This document shows positions 25,865-35,723 of a stretch of DNA of 64,000 bases, one piece after another (the first letter of the stretch is position 1; every line of letters starts with the position of its first letter). Under the pieces are notes generated by a model. The model was not told where the DNA came from, did no database searches, and saw only the letters and a list, made by a program, of their open reading frames with translations. A program made the position numbers and the translations under genes. The stretch is from Lysinibacillus parviboronicapiens (GTDB lineage: Bacteria > Bacillota > Bacilli > Bacillales_A > Planococcaceae), in assembly GCF_003049575.1 (NCBI RefSeq), contig NZ_PYWI01000010.1:90397-154396 (forward strand). The letters run 5' to 3'.

Positions 25865-27385
25865 TTATTTAGCAAAGGATGGATCTTTCATCGTACCGTT
25901 CTTTGCTAAGTTAACGTGCCATGACAATGCTTTTTCTAAATCATGTGGTGTTTGGTGACCACTTGTCGCTTCATTTGCTGCATTAAAGTACGCCCATAAT
26001 TGTTCCCGATAATCTGGATGTGCACAGTTATCAATAATGCGACCAACTCGCTCTTTTGGTGCTAGGCCACGTAAATCTGCTACACCTTGTTCTGTGACAA
26101 TAACATCTACATCATGCTCCGTATGGTCGACATGCGGCACCATTGGCACGATACTTGAAATTTTACCGCCTTTAGCGTATGACTTCGTCACAAAAATTCC
26201 CAGACGTGCATTGCGTGCAAAATCACCAGAACCACCAATACCGTTCATCATTTTTGTACCTGATACATGTGTAGAGTTCACATTACCATAAATATCTAAT
26301 TCAAGCGCCGTATTCACGGATATTAAGCCGAGTCGACGAATAATTTCAGGTTGATTAGAAATTTCCTGCGGACGTAATACTAATTTGTCTGCATATTTTT
26401 TAAAATTACCGTATACACGGTTTCCTACTTCTTCAGATAGGGTAATAGAAGTAGCAGATGCGAAACTAACTTTACCGGCATCAATTAATTCAAACACTGC
26501 ATCCTGTAATACTTCTGAATACACTTCTAAGTTTTCGAATTCAGAATCTTTGAATCCTAATAATACAGCATTTGCTATTGAACCGACTCCTGATTGTAAT
26601 GGGCGTAAGCTCGTCGTTAAACGATCTGCTTTAATTTCCTCGCGCAGGAAATTCAGTAGATGGTTAGCCATAATATCTGTTTCTTCATCGGCTGGGACAA
26701 TTGTTGATGGTGCATCTAGGATATCTGAAATCACAATACCTTTTACTTTATCTAAATCTAGTGGAATACCAATAGTACCAAGGCGATCCGATGCACTCTG
26801 CAGAGGGATGGGTGCACGTTTACCTTGAGGACCTGGCACGTAAATATCATGGATACCTTCTAATGCATCAAGTTGCGCTACGTTTAACTCAATGATTACT
26901 TGGTCAGCCTCTTGTACAAAAATTGGAGAGTTACCAACTGAAGTTGTCGGAATGAGTAAGCCTTCTTCTGTAATAGCAGCCGCTTCGATAATGGCAAAAT
27001 CGATTGGACCAATGATGCCTTGGCGTACAAGTTCAGCATTGTGTGACAAATGTGCGTCAACATATGCGATGTCACCGCTGTTAATTTTGTTACGAATACC
27101 AGAGTCTGCTTGGTAAGGTCCTCGCTTGCGAATTGCGCCGGCTTCTGCTAGGTATTGGTCAACTTCTGGTCCAAGCGATGCACCTGTGTATACATCTACC
27201 TTGAAGTTCTCTGTTTTTGCTTTCTCTACAAGTGCAAGCGGTACCACTTTTACATCACCAGCACGTGTAAATCCACTCATCCCAAGTACCATGCCATCCT
27301 TAATCCAAGATGCGGCTTCTTCTGCTGCTACAACTTTACTTCGTAGCTGTTCATTACGAAGTTTTTTCGCTAACTTTTCTTCCAT
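25865..27385 (-). CDS. Acetyl-CoA hydrolase / succinate-CoA transferase family
   Basis: The 506-residue class I CoA-transferase resembles succinyl-CoA:acetate CoA-transferase and acetyl-CoA hydrolase. It has 'GMSGFTRAGDVK', a probable catalytic Glu in 'LEVYSEVLQDA', 'GIGGSGDFARNA' and 'VTEQGVADLRGLAPKERV'. It would exchange CoA between acetate and a short-chain acyl-CoA such as succinyl-CoA. GGGAGGAA precedes ATG 27385. Its terminator is the hairpin now carrying the IS insertion, so downstream read-through may have changed. Confidence 0.9.
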   Translation of the reverse strand: MEEKLAKKLRNEQLRSKVVAAEEAASWIKDGMVLGMSGFTRAGDVKVVPLALVEKAKTENFKVDVYTGASLGPEVDQYLAEAGAIRKRGPYQADSGIRNKINSGDIAYVDAHLSHNAELVRQGIIGPIDFAIIEAAAITEEGLLIPTTSVGNSPIFVQEADQVIIELNVAQLDALEGIHDIYVPGPQGKRAPIPLQSASDRLGTIGIPLDLDKVKGIVISDILDAPSTIVPADEETDIMANHLLNFLREEIKADRLTTSLRPLQSGVGSIANAVLLGFKDSEFENLEVYSEVLQDAVFELIDAGKVSFASATSITLSEEVGNRVYGNFKKYADKLVLRPQEISNQPEIIRRLGLISVNTALELDIYGNVNSTHVSGTKMMNGIGGSGDFARNARLGIFVTKSYAKGGKISSIVPMVPHVDHTEHDVDVIVTEQGVADLRGLAPKERVGRIIDNCAHPDYREQLWAYFNAANEATSGHQTPHDLEKALSWHVNLAKNGTMKDPSFAK

Positions 27386-27690
27386 TCTTTATTCCTCCCA
27401 TTCGTATTTACTCCAACTAGATTATTTACCCTATTTTTTTGGTTCTCCCCACCAATTTTACAAGGCATAAAATTAAATAATCTGTCGCATACATAATTTT
27501 ACACTATTCAGAATATTTAAGCCATATCTTACAAAATATTTTACTTTACGAGATTTTCTAACCATAAAATAAATTATTTAAAAATAGTTTTAACTGGAAA
27601 TTAACCGATTACTTATAAGGAATATATTCGATTTTACAGGAAAAGCGTGATATGCTTTTGGTATATATAAAAGGGAAAAAAGGAGAAATT
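27386..27690. other. Divergent AT-rich promoter region
   Basis: This stretch of about 305 bases lies between divergent genes and is very AT-rich. I see no convincing operator, RNA or open frame. Confidence 0.4.
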
Positions 27691-28425
27691 ATGATGGTGA
27701 AACAATTATTACGTAATCATTCCTCAGTTCGTATTTACGATGGCACACCTATATCAAAGGAGATTGTTGAAGATTTAATAGCTACTGCTCAAATGGCAGC
27801 AACCTCTCATTTTGTACAAGCTTATAGTGTTGTTTGGGTAACTGATGAAGAGAAAAAAGAAAAATTAGGTTTACTATCCGGTAATCCACGCCAATTCGAA
27901 ACATCTGGCGGTGCCTTTGTTTTTTGCGTAGATTTCAAACGCCTAGAAATGGCCGGTAAATTAGAAAACGTTGACATTATTGCAGATTCAGCGGAGAACG
28001 TACTTGTTGGAGTAGCCGATGTATCGTTATTCGCGCAAAACTTCGTGATTGCAGCAGAATCTATGGGATACGGCATTTGCTATATCGGTGGTGTACGTAA
28101 TAAGCCAGAGGAAATTAGCGAACTATTAAATCTACCAGAATTCGTTTTCCCACTGTTTGGCTTAACGATTGGTGTTCCCGCTCGCCGCAACGAAGTAAAA
28201 CCCCGTTTACCAGTAGCAGCAGTGCTTCATGAAAATGAATATAATGCACAGAAATATGAAGAACTTTTACCAGCTTATAACGAAACATTGGAAGCTTACT
28301 ATAATAGTCGATCCTCAAATCGTAAAATCGATAATTGGACTAAGCAAATGGCTGACTTTTTAATTGAACAACGCCGTCCATTCATGAATGATTTCCTTGC
28401 AAGAAAAGGTTTTAATTGGAAATAA
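27691..28425 (+). CDS. NADPH-dependent nitroreductase/FMN oxidoreductase (NfsA/NfrA-like)
   Basis: The 244-residue flavoprotein begins with the family pattern 'LLRNHSSVRIYDGTPIS' that binds FMN. It also has 'ATSHFVQAYSVVWV', 'ESMGYGICYIGGVRN' and 'FGLTIGVPARRNEVKPRLP'. It should reduce nitro compounds, quinones or flavins using NADPH. ATG 27691 is chosen because AAAGGAG lies six bases upstream; the longer frame from 27652 lacks a site. A terminator follows at once. Confidence 0.9.
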   Translation: MMVKQLLRNHSSVRIYDGTPISKEIVEDLIATAQMAATSHFVQAYSVVWVTDEEKKEKLGLLSGNPRQFETSGGAFVFCVDFKRLEMAGKLENVDIIADSAENVLVGVADVSLFAQNFVIAAESMGYGICYIGGVRNKPEEISELLNLPEFVFPLFGLTIGVPARRNEVKPRLPVAAVLHENEYNAQKYEELLPAYNETLEAYYNSRSSNRKIDNWTKQMADFLIEQRRPFMNDFLARKGFNWK

Positions 28426-28440
28426 ATATATATTCAATAA

Positions 28441-28479
28441 AGTAGGGTTACTATTGTATGGTATTAACCCTACTTTTTT
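28441..28479 (+). terminator. Terminator of the nitroreductase gene
   Basis: The stem agtagggtta/taaccctact is followed by a T-run on the plus strand. Confidence 0.85.
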
Positions 28480-28631
28480 CTATTATTATAAAAGATACTC
28501 TTGCATATAGTAAATTTTTCTTAGTAGATAGGTTTAATTATGGTACAGATTAAACGAAAAGACTCTTCCCTTTTCCAACAATTCCATTACTATTAATACA
28601 AGGTGCTCTATATCGAAGGGAGTTTGTTCAA

Positions 28632-29057
28632 ATGTCCTATGTCAATAAACATCTTGCACGTACCTTAGAACAGCAACATAAAAGAAGTATAAGAGGTTTA
28701 TTTTTAAAAATTCAAGACTTAAATAATGAATGTACGCTATTAAGAAAACGACTTGAACCTCAAATTGACTTATCTATTTATAAAGATGCAGTGGATTATG
28801 TCGATCAATTCGTGTCTCATACGTCCATACTAAATTTAAAATTCATCACGAATACACAAAATCTAGAAGTCGTTGTATTACATGCCCTCTTATTAGAGCA
28901 TATTTTACATAACGAAACAGCTCATTCATTCGAATATGAAAATCAACTGCTTCAAGGCTATATTCAAGAAATTTTAGCATTAAATGATCATGCCTCAACA
29001 CTTTTTAAGAACCACCATGAAAAGATGCTTTATTACATTCATTCACAAACTGTATAA
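28632..29057 (+). CDS. Uncharacterised cytoplasmic protein
   Basis: This 141-residue, mostly helical protein has no signal peptide or membrane segment and no family that I recognise. The start is supported by GAAGGGAG upstream of ATG 28632. The middle is rich in Leu and His ('VVVLHALLLEHILHNETAHSFEYENQLLQGY'), suggesting a helical bundle. A bidirectional terminator follows. It appears monocistronic. Confidence 0.7.
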   Translation: MSYVNKHLARTLEQQHKRSIRGLFLKIQDLNNECTLLRKRLEPQIDLSIYKDAVDYVDQFVSHTSILNLKFITNTQNLEVVVLHALLLEHILHNETAHSFEYENQLLQGYIQEILALNDHASTLFKNHHEKMLYYIHSQTV

Positions 29058-29105
29058 AAAAGACGATCATTGCAACTAATTTCATTGCGCTGATCGTCTT
29101 TTTGA
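29057..29105. terminator. Bidirectional terminator
   Basis: The stem aaaagacgatca/tgatcgtctttt has T-runs on both sides and lies between convergent genes. Confidence 0.85.
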
Positions 29106-30785
29106 TTATTGAAGGCCTTTAATAATTAATGTGCGAACTGGTAAGAATTGCTCGCCTGTATCTCCATACGTCAGAATTACTTCATCACCTGCTTGTAAAT
29201 AAATCGCAAGTGGTTCTGTCTCTGCACTGACTAAATAGTTTTCACCATTATCCAGTAAAAACGAAACTAGCGTAAAGTCGCCTAATCGTTCTTTGTGAAC
29301 GCGCAACACTTTCCCACTTGTATCTTTTTCCTCTGCATTTGAACTACCTTCGACCGAGCTTCCACCACGGTTAAGCGCCGTTTTATATAATTTCAACGCT
29401 TCTTTTGGCGTTGTGGCAAAGGCTGAAATTTCAGGGTTTGCTGCTGATACGATGAAGTAGTTTTGTAGGAAACCATTCGCATCGAGTACCGCTGTTAGCC
29501 AGCTTGCTTCACCGTAGAAGTTATACAATACAGGCATTTCACCTGTCCATTTCTTCTCAATAAATTTCTTTTCAATAATTTGCAATGCCCCTTGAGAATC
29601 CATATAAGAAGCATCTTGATTACCCGTGTAATAAGTAGCTTGCCCTGTTCTCGCGTTCGTTAACGAGTAACCTAGCATCGAGTCAACACCCTCTTTTGGA
29701 CTTGTAAAGTCAGTGAAGTAATACATGTCGCCAGCTTCATCGAAAATCGGGCTGACATTTGACTCTGTCCCTTCATCTGAAGGTAGCTTCACATCTTTTT
29801 TCCCAAACATACTATTCCAATAACCATGAACATATTTACCAAAGTAGCTATTTTGTAGACTTACTGTTTCAGGTGATACTGCCCCATCTATAAATTCTGG
29901 AACATCCGCTAACTTCACAACCTCTGATTTTCCGGATAATGCATCAACCAACACTATCCCTTGCACGTCAAAGCCATTGCGTGCTGAAATAAATTCTCCG
30001 TAGGAGCGAATATAGTAAGGCTTACCATCGTCATCAACTTCAAGCTGGACATCCCCGTAAAAAATTAGGAATGGATGTTGTAAACGCATATGACGTTCTA
30101 AATTAGCATTTAAATAAGCTGAAGGAATGTATTTCATTTCTTGTGCAACAAACTTTGGATTATCTGCGGAGTCAGTAGCACTCATTGTAAAGTAGCCAGG
30201 CGTCGTATCGCCATTCATCCATTTAAAGAAACCAGAAAATTCAACTGGTGCGATATAAACATACTCACCATTTACCTTTTGAATTTGTAAACGTCCCAAC
30301 TCATAATAACTTGTGTTTGGTACTTGCCCAAACGCTTTTTTCATTTTATTACGGACAAACTTTGGCGGCACACTAGCAGGTGTTTGTGTTTCATCGAAAG
30401 GTTTAATTTCAACCTCTTCCTTCATTTCCGCAGATTTGAATTTATCATTTGCATTCCATAAAGGAGCTGATAATACATATACTGCAACAACTAGACTTGC
30501 CAAAAATAAAGTTCCTTTAATTTTTCGTTCGATGCCACTCGCTAAGAGAGCACCACCTAATGTTAATAAAATGATTGCTGGCCAAAAGACAAGCCAGTTT
30601 ACATCAATTTTTGTTACATACAGTGTAATACCAGTCGCTAAAAATCCTAGAATAAAGGCTCCAATAAAAAAATATCCGATAACCTTCTTCGACTGACCAT
30701 CTTCTCGCTTTTTTGTTATAAGCGGCGTTAATAAAACACTCGCAATTAGTGCAATGACTGCTGAGGCTATTAATAGCTTGGTCAT
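29106..30785 (-). CDS. Uncharacterised membrane protein with large extracytoplasmic domain
   Basis: The 559-residue protein has four hydrophobic helices in the first 115 residues. A large domain of mixed charge follows, presumably outside the membrane, with repeated beta-like blocks ('YYFTDFTSPKEGVDSMLGYSLTNARTG', 'IIEKKFIEKKWTGEMPVLYNFYGE'). The arrangement is a little like PepSY-containing proteins, but no family is identified. ATG 30785 is preferred because GAGGGTG lies six bases upstream; ATG 30794 is too close to the site. It is divergent from the YhhN gene. Confidence 0.75.
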   Translation of the reverse strand: MTKLLIASAVIALIASVLLTPLITKKREDGQSKKVIGYFFIGAFILGFLATGITLYVTKIDVNWLVFWPAIILLTLGGALLASGIERKIKGTLFLASLVVAVYVLSAPLWNANDKFKSAEMKEEVEIKPFDETQTPASVPPKFVRNKMKKAFGQVPNTSYYELGRLQIQKVNGEYVYIAPVEFSGFFKWMNGDTTPGYFTMSATDSADNPKFVAQEMKYIPSAYLNANLERHMRLQHPFLIFYGDVQLEVDDDGKPYYIRSYGEFISARNGFDVQGIVLVDALSGKSEVVKLADVPEFIDGAVSPETVSLQNSYFGKYVHGYWNSMFGKKDVKLPSDEGTESNVSPIFDEAGDMYYFTDFTSPKEGVDSMLGYSLTNARTGQATYYTGNQDASYMDSQGALQIIEKKFIEKKWTGEMPVLYNFYGEASWLTAVLDANGFLQNYFIVSAANPEISAFATTPKEALKLYKTALNRGGSSVEGSSNAEEKDTSGKVLRVHKERLGDFTLVSFLLDNGENYLVSAETEPLAIYLQAGDEVILTYGDTGEQFLPVRTLIIKGLQ

Positions 30786-30920
30786 TCCATTCACCCTCTC
30801 TTCACTTACTGTCTTACTTATTTACGATTACATAACGCAAAAGTTTCAATCATAAAAATATTATAGAAACAAAGGAATTTTAACATAAAAAGAGAATTTC
30901 AAGTGAAAGGAGTTGGAAAC

Positions 30921-31571
30921 ATGGCTAAAAAGTTAATAATTACTTGTATTACTGTGCTCGGCCTTTACTATATTTTTTTCTTTTCCCATATTACGGAGAG
31001 TATGAAACTCATATTTAAAGTCATTCCCATGATTTTAATTATTTTATTGGCCGCTACGCAAAAAGTATTACACACTAAAAAGTATCAAATGCTCATCATT
31101 ATTGGTCTTATTTTTTGTATGATCGGTGACTATACGCTACGTTGGTTTTTGTTTGGCTTAACAAGTTTTTTAATTGGGCATATTTTTTATATCTTTGCGT
31201 TTGCAGGCACAAACACACGAAAGGTGCCGGTATCGGCGAGAATTTTGCTTCTTGTATATGGCTTAAGTATGGCCATTTGGATTGCTAGTACAGTCTTTCA
31301 ATCCGGCGAAACAGTGCTAAGCATTGCTGTCCTTGCCTATATTTCAGTAATATTAATGATGGGTTGGACATCTATTCGTACCGGCTCAACTTTTGCAACT
31401 ATTGGTGCTATGCTATTTATTGCATCAGATTCTTATTTGGCCATTAATAAATTCGTTATGCCTTTACCATTTTCACACGAAGTTATCATGCTGACATATT
31501 ATAGTGCGCAATTGCTAATTGCACTAAGTATTCTTCAATATTCCGAAATCCGAAGTAAAGTGATACAATAA
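30921..31571 (+). CDS. Lysoplasmalogenase-like (YhhN family) membrane protein
   Basis: The 216-residue protein has seven or eight membrane helices and the YhhN/TMEM86 pattern, 'FCMIGDYTLRW...LTSFLIGHIFYIFAF' and 'GAMLFIASDSYLAIN', whose Asp residues form the proposed active site. Characterised members cleave the vinyl-ether bond of lysoplasmalogens. The bacterial substrate here is inferred. ATG 30921 follows AAAGGAG by nine bases. Confidence 0.82.
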   Translation: MAKKLIITCITVLGLYYIFFFSHITESMKLIFKVIPMILIILLAATQKVLHTKKYQMLIIIGLIFCMIGDYTLRWFLFGLTSFLIGHIFYIFAFAGTNTRKVPVSARILLLVYGLSMAIWIASTVFQSGETVLSIAVLAYISVILMMGWTSIRTGSTFATIGAMLFIASDSYLAINKFVMPLPFSHEVIMLTYYSAQLLIALSILQYSEIRSKVIQ

Positions 31572-31572
31572 G

Positions 31573-31617
31573 GTGCCAGGCACTCAAACAATTCAGAATT
31601 GTTTGAGTGCCTGGCAC
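31573..31617. repeat. Perfect 22-bp palindrome (dispersed repeat copy 2)
   Basis: The arms pair perfectly over 22 bases around one base. The core (caaacaattc / gaattgtttg, flanked by ccaggcac/gtgcctgg) equals that at 17904-17942, with one compensated base-pair change. Confidence 0.85.
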
Positions 31618-31644
31618 GACATATACCATTAGGAGGCCATTGCA

Positions 31645-32874
31645 ATGAAAGAACAAGTAATTGAACGTTTAATCCGCTACGCTAAAATTGATACACAATC
31701 AGACTTTACAAGTGAAACAACGCCTTCCACACAAAAGCAGTTTGACTTATTACATGTACTTAAAGAAGAGCTCGCAACAATCGGTTTAACCGATATTACA
31801 TTAGATGATAATGGCTATTTATTTGCAACACTAGAAGCCAATACGGATAAAGATGTTCCGACAATCGGCTTCTTAGCGCATGTGGATACAGCTACTGATT
31901 TTACAGGCACAAATGTTCTTCCTCAGCGTATCGATAATTATGATGGTGGTGACATCCGATTAAATGAAAACCTAGTCATGTCTCCAGTGGATTTCCCTGA
32001 ACTAAAAAATTACATGGGGCAAACACTTATCACAACAGATGGAACAACGCTGTTGGGAGCCGATGATAAGGCTGGCATCGCCGAAATTATGACAGCAATG
32101 GAATACTTAGTGAAAAACCCTACAATTAAGCACGGGAAATTACGTGTAGCCTTCACTCCTGATGAGGAGATTGGCCGTGGCCCGCATAAATTTGATGTTG
32201 CAGCATTTGGTGCAGATTATGCTTATACAATGGATGGCGGACCACTTGGTGAGCTTCAATATGAAAGCTTTAATGCAGCAGGTGTAAAGGTTATTACAAA
32301 AGGAACGAGTGTACATCCAGGCTCGGCAAAAAATAAAATGGTCAATTCCATCACAATGGCCATCGCCTTCCAAAACGAAATGCCTACTGATGCAGTACCT
32401 GAAAAAACAGAGGGTTATGAAGGCTTCATCCACTTAATGAACTTCAAAGGCGCTATTGAACATACAGAGCTTTCCTATATCGTACGTGACCATGACCGCC
32501 AAAAATTTGAAACGAAAAAACAAATAATGCTTGATGCGGCAGCTAAAATTCAAGCACAATATGGTGAAAATGCACTCACTATCACTATTGAAGATCAATA
32601 CTATAATATGGGTGAAAAAATTGAGCCTGTAAAAGAAATCGTTGACATCGCACGTACGGCAATGGAAAAATTAGATATTGAAGCTAATACTCTACCGATT
32701 CGTGGAGGTACTGATGGTTCACAACTTTCTTATATGGGCTTACCTACGCCAAATATTTTTGCAGGTGGCGAAAATATGCATGGTAAGTTCGAATATGTAT
32801 CAGCGGAAACAATGGAGAAAGCTTCGCAAGTTATTATTGAAATTGTCCAACTTTTTGAACAGCAAGGTAAATAA
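31645..32874 (+). CDS. pepT: Peptidase T (tripeptide aminopeptidase)
   Basis: The 409-residue zinc aminopeptidase of family M20B releases the N-terminal residue of tripeptides in the cytoplasm. Metal and catalytic motifs are '[11 protein letters not shown]', '[14 protein letters not shown]', '[15 protein letters not shown]' and 'MDGGPLGE', with the last ligand in '[11 protein letters not shown]'. AGGAGG precedes ATG 31645. The length is normal. The palindrome just upstream probably terminates the YhhN transcript. Confidence 0.95.
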   Translation: MKEQVIERLIRYAKIDTQSDFTSETTPSTQKQFDLLHVLKEELATIGLTDITLDDNGYLFATLEANTDKDVPTIGFLAHVDTATDFTGTNVLPQRIDNYDGGDIRLNENLVMSPVDFPELKNYMGQTLITTDGTTLLGADDKAGIAEIMTAMEYLVKNPTIKHGKLRVAFTPDEEIGRGPHKFDVAAFGADYAYTMDGGPLGELQYESFNAAGVKVITKGTSVHPGSAKNKMVNSITMAIAFQNEMPTDAVPEKTEGYEGFIHLMNFKGAIEHTELSYIVRDHDRQKFETKKQIMLDAAAKIQAQYGENALTITIEDQYYNMGEKIEPVKEIVDIARTAMEKLDIEANTLPIRGGTDGSQLSYMGLPTPNIFAGGENMHGKFEYVSAETMEKASQVIIEIVQLFEQQGK

Positions 32875-33032
32875 ACTACCCTTTTTGCTGGCTGTTTAAA
32901 ACAGTAACAACATAATTTTTCTTTACGGAGAAGGTTTTACGACTTTCTTCGTAATTTTTTCAATGTTAATAACTGAATTTTCTCATTACATAAGTAGTTA
33001 GCGTGTTAAACTCAAATTGGGGTGAAATTGTT

Positions 33033-33998
33033 ATGAAAGAAATTGCATTAGGCATTTTAGCTTCTCTTTTTTTTGCTGTAACATTTATTTTGAATCACGC
33101 GATGGAGATGCAAGGAGGTAGTTGGCTGTGGAGTGCATCATTAAGGTACTTCTTCATGGTGCCATTTTTACTTGTTATCGTCTTCTATCGAAAGGGCTTT
33201 TCACAGCTTACAACTGAGATGAAAACACAGCCTATAGCATGGCTTCTTTGGAGTTTTATTGGCTTCGTGTTATTTTATGCACCTCTCACATTTGCAGCAG
33301 CATTTGGGCCAGGCTGGCTCGTTTCTGGTACATGGCAATTCACGATTGTTGCAGGAGTCCTACTTGCTCCTCTCTTTGTGTCAGTAATCGCTGGGAAAAC
33401 TGTACGTCAAAAAATCCCGTTAATTTCATTACTAATATCATGTATCATTCTAGTCGGCATTTTGTTGATTCAAGTACCTCAGGCTCAATCCGTTCCTTTA
33501 AAAAACCTGATGCTCGGCATTTTACCAGTCGTAGTAGCAGCATTCGCTTATCCACTTGGCAATCGTAAAATGATGGACATTTGTGGTGGAAGAATTGATA
33601 CGTTTCAACGCGTGCTTGGCATGACGATTGCATCAATGCCAGCATGGATTGTAATGGCGTTTTATGCAATCGTAACTGTTGGACTCCCATCAAAAGCCCA
33701 AGTTCTACAATGCTTATTAGTCGGTATTAGTTCAGGTGTCATTGCTACCATTCTATTTTTCATTGCCACAGACCGTGTACGCGATCATCAAGGCAAACTG
33801 GCCGCTGTGGAAGCGACACAATCCACAGAAATTATTTTTGTGATTATCGGTGAGGTACTCTTGTTAGGAATTGCCTTCCCAGATCCTATTGCACTTGCCG
33901 GACTCGGTGTCATCATTGTCGGTATGCTATTGCATAGCTACTATACAATGCTACTCGGTAAAAGGAATTCCACCGAACAATCATTATCTTTAGATTAA
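33033..33998 (+). CDS. DMT-superfamily multidrug resistance efflux transporter
   Basis: The 321-residue protein has about ten membrane helices in two repeats. Landmarks are 'ILASLFFAVTFILNHAMEMQGGSWLWSASLRYFF' and 'FFIATDRVRDHQGKLAAVEATQSTEIIFVIIGEVLLL', resembling the multidrug resistance efflux branch of the EamA/DMT superfamily. ATG 33033 follows TTGGGGTG. The substrate is unknown. A terminator shared with the convergent secreted-protein gene follows. Confidence 0.82.
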   Translation: MKEIALGILASLFFAVTFILNHAMEMQGGSWLWSASLRYFFMVPFLLVIVFYRKGFSQLTTEMKTQPIAWLLWSFIGFVLFYAPLTFAAAFGPGWLVSGTWQFTIVAGVLLAPLFVSVIAGKTVRQKIPLISLLISCIILVGILLIQVPQAQSVPLKNLMLGILPVVVAAFAYPLGNRKMMDICGGRIDTFQRVLGMTIASMPAWIVMAFYAIVTVGLPSKAQVLQCLLVGISSGVIATILFFIATDRVRDHQGKLAAVEATQSTEIIFVIIGEVLLLGIAFPDPIALAGLGVIIVGMLLHSYYTMLLGKRNSTEQSLSLD

Positions 33999-34027
33999 AA
34001 AGGACCGTCCAATCAGTCCCTAAAATC

Positions 34028-34071
34028 AAACAGGTGAGGAAAAACGAATTGTTTTCCCTCACCTGTTTTTC
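34028..34071. terminator. Bidirectional terminator
   Basis: The stem aaacaggtgaggaaaa/ttttccctcacctgttt has a T-run on the plus strand, between convergent genes. Confidence 0.85.
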
Positions 34072-34116
34072 TATTATTAAGATTTCCGCCCTTCACTCAA
34101 AAAAGCAACGGATATA

Positions 34117-35436
34117 TTATTTATAAGACATTAGTCGGGCGCTATATCCATCGATTAAACCATAGCCTGGTGCGAAAAATTCAACCGAGGATATTTCCAC
34201 AACATTATTAAACGTACCTGCTGGTGTTATTGTGAATGTGTAATGAATGGCACGAACAAATTCCTCTTCTTTCATTCCATGCCTCATTATAGTCACTTTC
34301 GAGCCTTCTGTAACTGGCTTTTCAAATATATATTTGGTACCATCCATTTCATAATTAAAGGTTTGTTCTGTTTCATGATAGTCAATGATTCGATTTTCTT
34401 TCTGCGCTTCAAAGCGATTATTGGTCATTTTCTTATAAACCGTATTCCCATACACTAACTGCTGAAGTGTATCGTTTGGCAAGAAAGACGTTGTAATAAT
34501 CGGTGATTTGTTCGGTCTGATGGTAGCTAGAGCTTTTTTCGGTACGTGATATGTTTCCCCACCTATCTCAATCCAAGCTGTGGCATTTTTTTCTGTCAAT
34601 AACGACACTTCATCAAAACGCTTTAGCTCTTTTTGCTCTCTGTTACCTTCACCAATAACCCCATATCGAATATATCGTTTCCCTTGAGTTTGCACAGGTT
34701 GGAGCAATGCTACAGGAATATATGTAAAAATAAAGTCTTCCCCCCATGTTCCAAGCACTTGCACTCTAAGATATCCATTTATTTCAAGTCCTAACGATTG
34801 AAAGACAGTTCCTTTTGAATACTTCCCCCCTGCGCTTCCTCCAGCTATTGGACCTCTTAAATGCTGTACATCAGCTGTTAGCTTATAGAGTCCCTCATCT
34901 CTTTTGGCTGTTTCGGCAATGCGAATATCTGTGGCATCAAGATAGCTCTTTTCTGTAAGCCCATCAGTTCGAAGATATTCGTAGTATAAATTTTCACCAA
35001 TAGAAAGATTATACCTAGGGCCTCTATATTCAGAACCATCGAAATAATGTGTTCCATAGATATAGTCATTGTCTTGACGACTGATGTTAATATAGCCGGG
35101 ATTATCGTAAAAAGAAGCGCGGATATTCAAAGGTACTTTCTTAAAAACAACTAAATCCGTTGCTTGTACACGATAACCCGAGCTCATCCAATAAAATGTT
35201 TTATTTTTATACTTTTCGATATTATAAACTCTGAAATAGTTGTTGCGCTTGACTGTCATCGAGCTAAACGTACCGTTTGCATTCTTCTTGTACACTTTTA
35301 CATCTTTTGTAAAGGTCATTTTCCCCGTTTGCCCCTTGACAATTTGTGCCCCGTCCCACTGTACTTCCGCTTTAGAGGATGATGGGTTTGTTAAAAAGGC
35401 GATAACTACGAGGAATGTGAAAAAATATTTCTTCAT
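34117..35436 (-). CDS. Uncharacterised secreted protein
   Basis: The 439-residue protein has a clear signal peptide ('MKKYFFTFLVVIAFL', cleavage probably after SSSKA). The mature part is beta-rich and Tyr-rich without a family that I recognise. Blocks such as 'GQTGKMTFTKDVKVYKK', 'GTYSSM'-like SH3-type spacing and 'FAPGYGLIDGYSARLM' suggest a surface or copper-amine-oxidase-like beta fold, but this is weak. GGGGGGAAG precedes ATG 35436. It is probably transcribed alone. Confidence 0.75.
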   Translation of the reverse strand: MKKYFFTFLVVIAFLTNPSSSKAEVQWDGAQIVKGQTGKMTFTKDVKVYKKNANGTFSSMTVKRNNYFRVYNIEKYKNKTFYWMSSGYRVQATDLVVFKKVPLNIRASFYDNPGYINISRQDNDYIYGTHYFDGSEYRGPRYNLSIGENLYYEYLRTDGLTEKSYLDATDIRIAETAKRDEGLYKLTADVQHLRGPIAGGSAGGKYSKGTVFQSLGLEINGYLRVQVLGTWGEDFIFTYIPVALLQPVQTQGKRYIRYGVIGEGNREQKELKRFDEVSLLTEKNATAWIEIGGETYHVPKKALATIRPNKSPIITTSFLPNDTLQQLVYGNTVYKKMTNNRFEAQKENRIIDYHETEQTFNYEMDGTKYIFEKPVTEGSKVTIMRHGMKEEEFVRAIHYTFTITPAGTFNNVVEISSVEFFAPGYGLIDGYSARLMSYK

Positions 35437-35532
35437 TTACTTCCCCCCACTTAGTTCTAAATTGAATTCCCATTTTTTATTATACTATACCCAGCCTGTT
35501 ACTGATTAACTAATACCCTTTCTAAAGACAAT

Positions 35533-35573
35533 CAAAAAAAGAGCGACTTATCCATATAGGCATAAGTCGCTCT
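35533..35573 (-). terminator. Terminator of the Fur-regulated transcript
   Basis: The 11-bp perfect stem agagcgactta/taagtcgctct reads on the minus strand into seven T. Confidence 0.88.
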
Positions 35574-35702
35574 GAGATTTTCACGTTCCCAAAAAATGAG
35601 GGGGGTTTTAGGAGCGTTTTCATGAACTAGCAAACTTCTGGAGAAAAGTAGCTAAAGTCCATCCTCTCTACACTCGTTTTGTAGAAGAGGAATAATCTTT
35701 AT
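35534..35702 (-). ncRNA. Candidate Fur-regulated C-rich small RNA (FsrA-like)
   Basis: A minus-strand transcript of about 169 bases is predicted from a strong promoter overlapped by a Fur box to an intrinsic terminator. The interval has no coding frame with a proper ribosome site. It contains an unpaired-looking run of six C within aaaacccccctca (complement of 35598-35610), plus pyrimidine-rich stretches such as attcctcttct. This design matches the iron-sparing RNA FsrA of Bacillus subtilis, which uses C-rich loops to block Shine-Dalgarno sites. The identity is inferred; primary-sequence similarity to FsrA was not tested. Confidence 0.6.
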
Positions 35703-35704
35703 AC

Positions 35705-35723
35705 GATAATGATAATCATTATC
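35705..35723. promoter_or_regulatory. Fur box
   Basis: The sequence gataatgataatcattatc matches the classical Fur consensus at every position. It overlaps the spacer and -10 of a leftward promoter. Confidence 0.92.

Noticed and set aside
35510..35625. 34-codon frame inside the candidate small RNA
   Set aside because: It has no ribosome site, crosses the terminator and has no plausible protein composition.
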